Shown here in pieces: positions 25,054 through 32,614 of a stretch of DNA of 64,000 nt (its first letter is position 1; each line of letters starts with the position of its first letter). Below the pieces are notes generated by a model, which saw only the letters and a program-made list of their open reading frames with translations, was not told the DNA's origin and made no database searches. The DNA is from Rhodospirillales bacterium (lineage in GTDB: Bacteria > Pseudomonadota > Alphaproteobacteria > ATCC43930 > CGMCC-115725): positions 113,555 through 177,554 of the forward strand of contig CANJCB010000004.1 of assembly GCA_947473305.1 (NCBI GenBank). The letters run 5' to 3'. A program made the position numbers and the translations under genes.

Positions 25054-25902
25054 GTCGGGCGTCGCTCCCCAGCCCTCGCCCGTTCCTCGCTGCATCACCT
25101 CGTCAGATCCGACGATCTCTCCGGAACCGATATCGGGGAGCGTCGCGAGTTCCCGGTAATAGGGCGTGAAATCCGGCCGTGTCGCCGCGAAGATATCGTC
25201 GAAGGCGCGGATCACGAAATAGGTCTTCTGGAAGGTGTCGATCCGGTAGCGCGTCCGCATGACCCGCATCAGGTCGAAGCGGACCCGGTTGGGTGCCCCG
25301 TCGTCCAGGCAGTAGATCGATTCGCCCTTCGACGAGAGAATGCCCGAGCCATAGATCCTGAGACCTTCGGGCGTCTCGATGAGGCCGAACTCCACCGTAT
25401 ACCAATAAAGCCGCGCCAGGTTCGGCAAGGCCCCCAGCGCGAGCGCCTTGAGCCCGCCCCGTCCATAGGCCTGCATGTAATCGGCAAAGACCGGATTCAT
25501 CAGCAGCGGCACATGGCCAAAGATGTCGTGGAAGACGTCGGGCTCCTGGAGGTAATCCATCTGCTCCGGGCGCCTGATCCACCAGGTCACCGGGAAGCGC
25601 CGCGCGGCCAGATGCCCGAAGAAAACCTCGTCCGGCACGAGGCCCGGCACCGCAACGATCCGCCAACCCGTCGCCCGCTCCAGGATCTCCGACAAAGCAT
25701 CGAAGCGCGGCACCCCATCGGCCGCCACCTTCAGACCGTCGAGACCGGCGATGAATTCCCGGCAGGCCCGGCCGGGCAGGATGCGCGCCTGCCGCTCGAA
25801 GAGCGCCCGCCACGTCGCATGGTCTTCGCGCGTATAGCGATGCCAGGGCTGATCGATCGTGAAATCGGACCGGATCTCGCCTATCGGGATAGGGACGGTC
25901 AT
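25048..25902 (-). CDS. phhA: Phenylalanine 4-monooxygenase
   Basis: A 284-residue aromatic amino acid hydroxylase that makes tyrosine from phenylalanine with tetrahydropterin and non-haem iron. The catalytic domain shows VPGLVPDEVFFGHLAARRFPVT, then the iron site PDVFHDIFGHVPLL (two His) and YWYTVEFGLIET (Glu). GSGILSSKGE and FQKTYFVIRAFDDIF are further family motifs. The usual bacterial size is 260-300 residues. The ATG at 25902 is chosen over a TTG at 25920. It feeds the homogentisate genes that converge on it. No pterin carbinolamine dehydratase gene adjoins it. Confidence 0.96.
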   Translation of the reverse strand: MTVPIPIGEIRSDFTIDQPWHRYTREDHATWRALFERQARILPGRACREFIAGLDGLKVAADGVPRFDALSEILERATGWRIVAVPGLVPDEVFFGHLAARRFPVTWWIRRPEQMDYLQEPDVFHDIFGHVPLLMNPVFADYMQAYGRGGLKALALGALPNLARLYWYTVEFGLIETPEGLRIYGSGILSSKGESIYCLDDGAPNRVRFDLMRVMRTRYRIDTFQKTYFVIRAFDDIFAATRPDFTPYYRELATLPDIGSGEIVGSDEVMQRGTGEGWGATPDA

Positions 25903-26093
25903 GAACGCATCCTCGCGCAAGGCCTTGAATGATCTTTACCCGAGAACGGCCAAATGCCGCCTTTGTTTCGCGCAATATTACCCGGCTTTGGCCAGACGCC
26001 CCCAAAGAGGGCGATAACCGCTGCACTTTATTGCTGTTGGGTCGCTTCCGCCATCGGGGGTAAAAATTCTGAAAAGCAATGATGGAGGAGACG
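25903..26093. promoter_or_regulatory. Divergent upstream region, phhA and small protein
   Basis: This 191-base gap separates the phhA start (minus) from a small plus-strand gene. It holds A+T-rich stretches (for example around 25968-25983 and 26028-26075) that are probable promoter positions. GGAGGAG precedes the plus-strand ATG at 26094. I see no convincing operator palindrome. A Lrp- or PhhR-like control site would be expected from other bacteria, but none can be assigned by eye. Confidence 0.3.
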
Positions 26094-26327
26094 ATGCCTA
26101 CCCTGCAGGATCTGGTCCCTCACCCGACCGTGCGGACCTCCCCGGAGGTCGAGCTTCTGGCCACTCTCGTCCGCAACACACTGGCAGACCTTCAGAGCAA
26201 AGGCATGGATCGGCTTTCGGCGACCCGCAGGACCGTCGATGCGCTTCATCGCCAATGTCCCAATCTCAGCGACACCGCCGCCCTGGCTGCAGTCTGGCGG
26301 TTCCGGGAATTGGGCGACGGTTCCTAA
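26094..26327 (+). CDS. Small hypothetical protein
   Basis: A 77-residue soluble protein. The ATG at 26094 is preceded by GGAGGAGACG, a strong ribosome binding site, which is better than the alternative start at 26079. The sequence looks like a real helical protein: EVELLATLVRNTLADL, GMDRLSATRRTVDALHRQCPN, then SDTAALAAVWRFREL. No domain is recognised. It stands alone between phhA and the ABC importer operon. Confidence 0.55.
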   Translation: MPTLQDLVPHPTVRTSPEVELLATLVRNTLADLQSKGMDRLSATRRTVDALHRQCPNLSDTAALAAVWRFRELGDGS

Positions 26328-26530
26328 GGCTTAACCCGGGACGCCGGGAAAGAGCCCCTTTCCAGAAACCCGAAGAGGGACCCTCCGCCGACCGCCCCTC
26401 GGCGCCAGCCAAGGGCATCATGAAACACGATCAACACCCTCACTGGGAAAAGAGGGGACTTTTCGGGCGTCTCCTGTTCCACTACTAACGTGGGGCAACG
26501 AACAACGAGATTGCCTGTAAGGGGGTTTTC
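26328..26530 (+). promoter_or_regulatory. Structured leader region upstream of ABC importer operon, with possible 22-codon leader ORF
   Basis: This 203-base gap precedes the binding-protein gene at 26531. It contains short perfect stem-loops (CCCGG/CCGGG at 26335-26348, GGAAAG/CTTTCC at 26347-26363) and a small open frame at 26420-26488 that encodes 22 residues rich in His and aromatic residues, with AAGGGC before its ATG. The binding-protein ribosome site is AAGGGGG. No TPP-riboswitch (THI-box) motif is seen. The arrangement suggests attenuation but is not proven. Confidence 0.35.
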
Positions 26531-27499
26531 ATGAGGGTTGGCTTTACGAAAGCGCTGCTGCTTGCGCTCGGGCTTACGCTCGGGCTCGGCGGTGCGGCGG
26601 GGGCGCAGGACAAGCCGCATATCCGGATGTCGAGCCTGACGCTGCCCGTGCTCAATCCGATCATCGTCAACATCCTGAAAGCCAAGAACTTCGACGAGAA
26701 GAACGGCTTCGTCATGGACGTGACGCAGCTGCCCTCGATCACGGCGCTCTATGCCGCCTTTGCGACCGGCGAAGTCGATACGATCATCGGCGGGCCCACA
26801 GTCATCCAGAAGCTCCGCGTCGAAGGCGCGCCGGTGAAGATCATCGGTACTGGCCTTAAGCTCTCCGATCTCGTGATCTTCACCGAGGAGCCCGCGATCA
26901 AGACCTTCGCCGACCTCAAAGGAAAGCAGCTCGCCGCCGACATGGGCTCGCAGCAGTACCAGATCGTCGCGATGTACGGCCTCTCCAAGAACCTCAAGAT
27001 GCGCGAGGACGTGACCATGGTGGACGCTAATTTCGCGCTCGCCCGCAGCCAGCTCGCCGCCAAGCGGGTCGATGCCGCCATGGTGATCGAGCCGATCGCG
27101 AGCCTGATGCTTAAGGAGAACCCCAACCTCCGCATCGTCTTCGGCGGCGCCGACGCCTGGAAGGAAATGACAGGCCGCGACGGATGGGAACTCGTCACGG
27201 GCCTGCGCGAGGAAGCCATCAAACGCTGGCCCGGCGCTCCGCAAGCCCTCATCGCCTCGCTCCAGGACGTGGAGAACTACATCAAGACCGATCCCGACGG
27301 GGCCGACAAGATCGCGGCGGATACGGTGAAGCTGCCGCCCGGCACGCTGAAAGCCGCCGTCTCCGCCAATCGCTGGCAGTTCGAGGTAAAACCCGCCTGG
27401 GGGCCTGAGCGCCAGGCGATCTGGGACATGTTCGACCGCGCCGTGAAATCGGGTTTCCAGCAGAAGCTCCCGGATGAAGCCATCATCTATTCTCCCTGA
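26531..27499 (+). CDS. ABC transporter substrate-binding protein (NMT1/SsuA/TauA-like)
   Basis: A 322-residue periplasmic binding protein of the type II fold. The signal peptide spans about residues 1-25, with a leucine-rich core ending GAAGAQ. The ligand domain has ARNFDEKNGF-like (here AKNFDEKNGF), LPSITALYAAFATGEVDTIIGG, FADLKGKQLAADMGSQQY and AKRVDAAMVIEPIASLML, which follow the pattern of the NMT1/THI5-like family that binds sulfonates, nitrate, pyrimidines or aromatic acids. It overlaps the permease gene by 26 bases and starts an operon with a permease, an ATPase, an acyl-CoA dehydrogenase, an SDR and an amidase. The ligand is probably a carboxylated or amidated organic compound, inferred only from these neighbours. 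Confidence 0.92.
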   Translation: MRVGFTKALLLALGLTLGLGGAAGAQDKPHIRMSSLTLPVLNPIIVNILKAKNFDEKNGFVMDVTQLPSITALYAAFATGEVDTIIGGPTVIQKLRVEGAPVKIIGTGLKLSDLVIFTEEPAIKTFADLKGKQLAADMGSQQYQIVAMYGLSKNLKMREDVTMVDANFALARSQLAAKRVDAAMVIEPIASLMLKENPNLRIVFGGADAWKEMTGRDGWELVTGLREEAIKRWPGAPQALIASLQDVENYIKTDPDGADKIAADTVKLPPGTLKAAVSANRWQFEVKPAWGPERQAIWDMFDRAVKSGFQQKLPDEAIIYSP

Positions 27500-28262
27500 G
27501 GCGAAGGCCGCCGGCCTTTTCGGTCGGTTTCCCAGGGAAGGGCTGGTCTCGCTCCTCGTTCTGGCGGCGGTTTGGGAAACCCTCGCGCAGCTTTCGCCGA
27601 CGCTCGGGATTCCTCCCTTCGCCGTCCCGAGTTTCGTGCGGATCGGACGCAGCCTTCTGACCGTCACGCCGATCGATGTGGCAATCACCTTGCTGCGCGT
27701 GCTGGGGGCGCTTCTCGTCTCCTTCGTCTTGGGCATGACGCTGGCCATGGTGATGTATCTGTCGGAGACGCTGGAGCGGCATGCGCGGCCGGTGATCCGC
27801 CTCCTGATGGCGGTACCGATCATTTCCTGGATCCTTTTCGCGATCCTGTGGTTCCGCGGGGTCGAGTTCCGTGTCGCCTTTGTGCTTGTGATCGTCTGCG
27901 CGCCGGTCTTCCTGGTGGATGCCCTCGACAGCATGCGGGACGTCTCGCGCGATTGGCGCGACATGCTGCGTTCCTTCCGGCCAACGCGGGTCCAGTTCTT
28001 CACCAAGCTCATGCTGCCCGCGACCCTGCCCAGCATCCTCACGAGTTGGAAGATCGTCATGAGCCTGGCGATCCGGGTGGTGACCATCGCCGAGCTCGTG
28101 GGCGCGGTGACCGGCATCGGCCATCAGCTCAACGTCGCCCAGCAGCTTTTCTCGGTGGCGGATGTCTTCGCCTGGACCCTGGTCCTCGTGGCCTCCCTCT
28201 TCCTGCTCGAATACGTCCTGACGCTGGCCGAGGCGCGGCTCCTGAAATGGCGGCCGGCATGA
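27474..28262 (+). CDS. ABC transporter permease (SsuC/TauC-like)
   Basis: A 262-residue inner-membrane permease with about six helices, for example VSLLVLAAVWETLAQL, ITLLRVLGALLVSFVLGMTLAMVM, PVIRLLMAVPIISWILFAILW and ALVASLFLLEYVLTLAEA-like (here VLVASLFLL). The family signature region around FRPTRVQFFTKLMLPATLPSILTSWKI is the EAA loop contacting the ATPase. The start at 27474 lies inside the end of the binding-protein gene, in another frame. Its stop overlaps the ATPase start (ATGA). Confidence 0.93.
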   Translation: MKPSSILPEAKAAGLFGRFPREGLVSLLVLAAVWETLAQLSPTLGIPPFAVPSFVRIGRSLLTVTPIDVAITLLRVLGALLVSFVLGMTLAMVMYLSETLERHARPVIRLLMAVPIISWILFAILWFRGVEFRVAFVLVIVCAPVFLVDALDSMRDVSRDWRDMLRSFRPTRVQFFTKLMLPATLPSILTSWKIVMSLAIRVVTIAELVGAVTGIGHQLNVAQQLFSVADVFAWTLVLVASLFLLEYVLTLAEARLLKWRPA

Positions 28263-29038
28263 ACCGGGCCGCCCCCGTCGAGGTCGCGGGCCTCGGCAAA
28301 CGCTATCGCCAGACGACGAGCGGCCAGGAGGTGGTCGCCATCGACCGTCTCGACTTCCGGATCGAGTCCGGCGAGATCGTCGCCATCGTGGGCCAGACCG
28401 GCTGCGGGAAATCGACTTTCCTCGATATCCTGATCGGCCTCGAAGCGCCGAGCAGCGGAAGCCTCTCGGTCGGGGGTTTCACCCCCTATGGCGACTTCGA
28501 CCGGTTCCGGGGCCGGATCGCCACGGTCTTCCAGCAGGACCGGCTGCTGCCCTGGCGCAGCAGCCTCGACAACGTGCGCCTGCCCCTGGAACTGGCGGGC
28601 ATGCCCGAGAAGGAACAGCGCGAACGCTCGCTCGGATGGCTGGAGCGATTGGGCCTCGGCAAATTCACCGGCGCCTATCCGCACGAGCTTTCGGGCGGCA
28701 TGCGCCAACGGGTCGCCATCGCCCGCGCCTTCGCCCTTGAGCCCGCGATCCTCCTCGCCGACGAAGCCTTCGGGCATCTCGACGAAGTGACCGCGGCGGA
28801 ACTGCGTGAGACCTTCGTGAAGCTCGCCCGGGAATGCGGCAGCACCTCCGTGCTCATCACCCATCAATTGGAAGAAGCCATCGCGGTGGGCGACCGCATC
28901 CTGGTCTTCGGCAAGCCTGCCACCGTGCTCGCCGACGTGTCGGTCGCGCAATGGCCGCGCGAGGATTATGCTGGGCTGCGCGAGGCGATCCAGGCGACGC
29001 TCCAGGCGAATGCCCCGGACCCGCGCTTGAAGCGTTAG
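28259..29038 (+). CDS. ABC transporter ATP-binding protein (SsuB/TauB-like)
   Basis: A 259-residue cytoplasmic ATPase. Walker A is GQTGCGKST, the Q-loop is ATVFQQDRLLPWRSSLDNVRLPLEL, the signature is LSGGMRQR, Walker B is ILLADEAFGHLDE and the switch is LITHQLEEAI. The DRLLPWRSSLDN stretch is characteristic of the nitrate/sulfonate/taurine importer class. The last conserved part is the EDYAGLREAI region. The ATG at 28259 overlaps the permease stop, and it is followed after eight bases by the acyl-CoA dehydrogenase gene. Confidence 0.93.
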   Translation: MNRAAPVEVAGLGKRYRQTTSGQEVVAIDRLDFRIESGEIVAIVGQTGCGKSTFLDILIGLEAPSSGSLSVGGFTPYGDFDRFRGRIATVFQQDRLLPWRSSLDNVRLPLELAGMPEKEQRERSLGWLERLGLGKFTGAYPHELSGGMRQRVAIARAFALEPAILLADEAFGHLDEVTAAELRETFVKLARECGSTSVLITHQLEEAIAVGDRILVFGKPATVLADVSVAQWPREDYAGLREAIQATLQANAPDPRLKR

Positions 29039-29046
29039 AGGTAACG

Positions 29047-30213
29047 ATGGATTTTTCCCTGTCCCCCGACCAGCAGCAGATCCGCGACGAGGCGTTGAAG
29101 CTCTGCGCCGGCTTCGACGACAGCTATTGGCTGGAGAAGGACAAGGATCACAGCTTCCCGGAGGACTTCTACACGGCCATCGCCGAGGGCGGCTGGCTCG
29201 GCATCGCCATGCCGGAGGAATATGGCGGCGCGGGACTCGGGATCACCGAGGCGGCGGTGCTCATGGGAGCGGTCGCGGAATCGGGGGCCTGCATGAGCGG
29301 GGCCTCGGCCATCCACATGAATATCTTCAGCCTCAATCCGGTGGTGGTGCTGGGGACCGAAGAGCAGAAGCAGCGCATGCTGCCCCCCCTGATCCAGGGC
29401 AAGGAGAAAGCCTGCTTCGCGGTGACCGAGCCCAATGTCGGGCTCAACACGACCCAGATCAAAACCCGCGCCGACAAGAAGGGCGACCGCTACATCGTCA
29501 ACGGCAGCAAGATCTGGACCTCCACCGCCCAGGTCGCGAAGAAGGTCCTGCTGCTCGCCCGCACCACGGCCTTGGAAGACGTGAAACGCAAGACCGACGG
29601 GCTCTCGCTCTTCTATACGAACCTCGACCGCAGCAAGGTCGAGGTCCGCGAAATCCCCAAGATGGGTCGGCACGCGGTCGATTCGAACATGCTCTTCATC
29701 GAAGGGCTCGAAATCCCGGAGGAGGACCGCATCGGTCCCGAGGGTCAAGGCTTCCGCTCGATCCTCCACGGCATGAATCCGGAGCGCGTGCTGGTCGCGG
29801 CGGAAGCGGTGGGGATCGGTCGGGCCGCCCTGAAGAAAGCCGCCGACTATGCCCGGGAGCGCATTGTCTTCGACCGCCCCATCGGCCAGAACCAGGGCAT
29901 TCAGCATCCTCTGGCGAAATGCTGGGCGGCGCTTGAAGCGGCGGACCTGATGGTCTTCAAGGCGGCGAGCCTCTACGACCAGGGCAAGGACTGCGCGGCG
30001 GAGGCCAATGCCGCCAAGTATCTCGCCGGGGAAGCGGGTTTCGAGGCCTGCCAGACGGCGGTCATGACCCTGGGCGGCATGGGTTATGCCAAGGAGTACC
30101 ATGTCGAGCGCTACCTGCGCGAAAGCCTCATCCCGAGGATCGCACCGGTGAGCCCACACATGATCCTGAACTTCATCGCCGAACGGGTGCTGGGACTGCC
30201 TAAGTCCTATTGA
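29047..30213 (+). CDS. Acyl-CoA dehydrogenase family protein
   Basis: A 388-residue FAD flavoenzyme with the three-domain fold: N-terminal helices (MDFSLSPDQQQIRDEALKLC), middle beta domain (CFAVTEPNVGLNTTQIKTRA, VNGSKIWTSTA) and C-terminal helices (RPIGQNQGIQHPLA, MTLGGMGYAKEYHVERYLRES). The classical catalytic glutamate in the YEGTSEI segment is missing; the matching stretch reads IAPVSPHMI, followed by the end motif AERVLGLPKSY. The base may sit elsewhere, as in isovaleryl-CoA dehydrogenases, or the reaction may differ. A second protein with the same ending is encoded at 39364. It follows the importer genes closely, so it probably oxidises the CoA ester of the imported compound. Confidence 0.9.
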   Translation: MDFSLSPDQQQIRDEALKLCAGFDDSYWLEKDKDHSFPEDFYTAIAEGGWLGIAMPEEYGGAGLGITEAAVLMGAVAESGACMSGASAIHMNIFSLNPVVVLGTEEQKQRMLPPLIQGKEKACFAVTEPNVGLNTTQIKTRADKKGDRYIVNGSKIWTSTAQVAKKVLLLARTTALEDVKRKTDGLSLFYTNLDRSKVEVREIPKMGRHAVDSNMLFIEGLEIPEEDRIGPEGQGFRSILHGMNPERVLVAAEAVGIGRAALKKAADYARERIVFDRPIGQNQGIQHPLAKCWAALEAADLMVFKAASLYDQGKDCAAEANAAKYLAGEAGFEACQTAVMTLGGMGYAKEYHVERYLRESLIPRIAPVSPHMILNFIAERVLGLPKSY

Positions 30214-30273
30214 GCCCTCCCGGCTTGTCGCATCGCGTCAACTCGGTTATCACAACTTCGCAATATTGCAGGG

Positions 30274-30294
30274 GCGGGCGGCTTCTCCGCCTGC
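30274..30294 (+). other. Stem-loop in the leader of the SDR gene
   Basis: GCGGGCGG (30274-30281) and CCGCCTGC (30287-30294) pair as an 8-base stem with one G-U and a 5-base loop. It lies 60 bases after the acyl-CoA dehydrogenase stop and just before the ribosome binding site (GGAGG) of the SDR gene. It may stabilise the upstream mRNA or lower read-through; there is no T-run. Confidence 0.35.
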
Positions 30295-30315
30295 AAGGGC
30301 AGGAGGAACGTCCAA

Positions 30316-31347
30316 ATGGACCTCGGTCTCAAAGGGAAGAAGGCGCTCGTCACCGGCGGCAGCGAAGGCATCGGCAAGGCCATCGCCTGGGCGCTCGCCA
30401 AAGAAGGCTGCGACGTGGCGATCTGCGCCCGGCGCAAGGAGCCTTTGGAGAAGGTTGCCAAGGAAATCGCCAAGGCGACCAAGCGCGAGATCATCGCGAT
30501 CCCCGGAGACCTGACCAAGGCCGAGGACGCCAAGAATTTCATCGATACGGCGGCCAAGCATTTCAAGCGCATCGACATCCTGGTCAACAACGCGGGCTCG
30601 GCGCCCGGCGGTCTGATCGAGACCCTGACCGAGGCCGATTGGGCCCAGGCGCTGCAGCTGAAGTTCATGGGCTATGTGCGTTGCATCCGCTATGCCTTGC
30701 CCTATATGAAGAAGCAAGGTGGGGGGCGCGTCGTCAACCTCATCGGCAACGACGGCAACAAGCATTCCTTCTGGGAGATCGCGCCGGGCGCGGCCAATGC
30801 GGCGGGGCAGAACCTGACGCTCTCGCTGGCTGGCCAATACGGCAAGGAAGGCATCACCTTTGTCGCCATCAACCCCGGTCCGGTGGATACCGAACGCTGG
30901 AACGGGATGATTCGGAATATGTCGAAGAATTGGAACATTCCTTACGAACAGGCGGAGCGGCTGGCTCCCAGCAGCATCCCGATCGGGCGCATCGCCCGGC
31001 CGGAGGAATGCGCCACCCTGGTTGCGATGCTGGCTTCGCCGCTGACCTATTTCGTCAATGGCACCATGATCGAGATCGACGGCGGTCAGCAGAAGCCGCT
31101 GATGGACGCGAGCCGCAGCCTGGCTTCGGCCAAGAAGAACGCCGCCCCCGCCAAGAAGGCTTCGGCGAAGGCCGCCAAGGCCCTGAAACCCGCAAAGAAG
31201 GCCGAGGCTCCGGCCAAGAAGGCGAAAGCGGCCAAAGCGCCCGCCGCAGCCGCAAAGAAATCCGCACCGGTGAAGCCGGCGAAGAAAGCCGCGGCCGCCA
31301 AGGCTCCGACCAAGAAAGCCGCGGCGAAGAAAGCAGCCAAGAAATAG
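30316..31347 (+). CDS. SDR-fold protein lacking the catalytic Tyr/Lys, with Lys/Ala/Pro-rich C-terminal tail
   Basis: A 343-residue protein. Residues 1 to about 262 form an SDR Rossmann domain with TGGSEGIGKA (residues 13-22), DILVNNAG (87-94) and a C-terminal FVNGTMIEIDGGQ. In the active-site stretch (140-170) the usual Ser, Tyr and Lys are not found: the protein reads NLIGNDGNKHS, with Pro157 and Asn161 at the positions where Tyr and Lys should align. Residues about 271-343 are a low-complexity tail made almost only of Lys, Ala and Pro with a single acidic residue, like histone H1 or AlgP tails. Such tails bind nucleic acid or polyanions. It belongs to the importer/acyl-CoA dehydrogenase operon. 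A sub-family of SDRs with an Asn in place of Lys exists, so some activity is not excluded. Confidence 0.85.
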   Translation: MDLGLKGKKALVTGGSEGIGKAIAWALAKEGCDVAICARRKEPLEKVAKEIAKATKREIIAIPGDLTKAEDAKNFIDTAAKHFKRIDILVNNAGSAPGGLIETLTEADWAQALQLKFMGYVRCIRYALPYMKKQGGGRVVNLIGNDGNKHSFWEIAPGAANAAGQNLTLSLAGQYGKEGITFVAINPGPVDTERWNGMIRNMSKNWNIPYEQAERLAPSSIPIGRIARPEECATLVAMLASPLTYFVNGTMIEIDGGQQKPLMDASRSLASAKKNAAPAKKASAKAAKALKPAKKAEAPAKKAKAAKAPAAAAKKSAPVKPAKKAAAAKAPTKKAAAKKAAKK

Positions 31348-31375
31348 TCTGCCAGCCGATGAGGGCCATCCGCCC

Positions 31376-32611
31376 ATGATCGGCCTTGAGGACGCCTTTG
31401 CCCGGATCGCGGCGGAGAACGGACGGATCGGAGCGCTTTCCGATCCGATCCCGCCTCCCGAGCGACCCCTTCGACAGGGGCCTTTGTCGGCCATGCCGAT
31501 CGCGGTCAAGGACATGATCGACACGACCCCGGCGCGCTGTTCGTCGGGGCTGCCATTTCTCACCGATTATCGGCCCAAACGGGACGCCGCCCTGGTGCGC
31601 CGCCTGCGCGCGGCAGGGGCAGTCATCGTCGGTGTCGCGGAAACCGATGCCGGAGGCTTCGGCGCCAGGACCTCCAAGGTCAAAAACCCCGCGTTTCCCG
31701 ATCGCCTTGTCGGCGGTTCCAGTGGTGGCAGCGCTGCCGCGGTGCTCGCGGGCTTCGCGGAAGCCGCCATCGGCACCGATACGGGCGGTAGCGTGCGCAT
31801 CCCCGCCGCCTGCTGCGGCCTTTACGGATTAAAGCCCACCTACGGCCGCATCTCCATGGAAGGGGTGCGGCCGCTTGCGCCCTCGCTCGATCACGCCGGC
31901 GTCATCGCCCGGAACCTCGACAGCTTGATGGCGGTAGCCGCCGTCCTCGACCCGGCGATGGCGCGCGGCGGAGCCGACCGTGGGCGCAGCGTCGCCGTCT
32001 CCATCGAACTTCTGGAGCAGGCGACCCCGCCCGTGCGCCGGGCGACCGAGCGGGCGATCGAGGCCTTCGTGAAGCTAGGCTTCACCATCTCGCTGACGCT
32101 GTCGCTGCCGCGCGTCGCGGAAATCACCCGGCTTCATTGGTCGGTCTTCTGCGCCGAGGCGGCGCTTTCCCATCGGGAATTCTTCGCGACGCATCTCGCC
32201 AGCTATCCGAGCTATGCGCGGGAACCTCTGGAGCATGGCGTCGTCGAAGCGGCCGGCGAATATCTCGACGCCAAGCAGCGCATGAGCGCGATCCGCCGCG
32301 AGATCGACCGCTGGCTGCGTCGGCACGATCTCCTGCTTCTGCCGACGATGCCCATCGTGACGCCGCTGGCAAATGCGGAGCGCGCGTTGGTCGGCGGGCG
32401 CGACATGAGCGTGACCCGCGCGCTCATCGCCAATACCTGCCTTTTCAACCACACGGGCCATCCGGCCCTCGCCGTCCCCGTGGCCGAGGAAGGCAGCGCG
32501 GAACCGCCCGCGAGCATTCAACTCATCGGCAGGCGGAACGGCGATGCGGCGTTGCTGGGCATTGCGCGGCGGCTGGCGGAAGTGCTCCCGCCGCCGCGCT
32601 ACGAGGACTGA
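31376..32611 (+). CDS. Amidase signature family protein
   Basis: A 411-residue hydrolase of amides. The Ser-cisSer-Lys triad is visible: Lys in PIAVKDMIDT, the Gly/Ser-rich motif GGSSGGSAAAV with the cis-Ser, and the nucleophile in GTDTGGSVRIPAACCGLYGLKPT. The family end region HTGHPALAVPV is present. Length is slightly short (usual 430-500). It follows the SDR gene by 28 bases on the same strand and is probably the last gene of the operon; the next gene converges on it. The substrate could be the amide-containing compound brought in by the importer. Confidence 0.92.
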   Translation: MIGLEDAFARIAAENGRIGALSDPIPPPERPLRQGPLSAMPIAVKDMIDTTPARCSSGLPFLTDYRPKRDAALVRRLRAAGAVIVGVAETDAGGFGARTSKVKNPAFPDRLVGGSSGGSAAAVLAGFAEAAIGTDTGGSVRIPAACCGLYGLKPTYGRISMEGVRPLAPSLDHAGVIARNLDSLMAVAAVLDPAMARGGADRGRSVAVSIELLEQATPPVRRATERAIEAFVKLGFTISLTLSLPRVAEITRLHWSVFCAEAALSHREFFATHLASYPSYAREPLEHGVVEAAGEYLDAKQRMSAIRREIDRWLRRHDLLLLPTMPIVTPLANAERALVGGRDMSVTRALIANTCLFNHTGHPALAVPVAEEGSAEPPASIQLIGRRNGDAALLGIARRLAEVLPPPRYED

Positions 32612-32614
32612 TCT

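Noticed and set aside
26328..26530. TPP riboswitch before the NMT1/THI5-like importer
   Set aside because: I looked for the CTGAGA core and partner elements of the THI box and found none.
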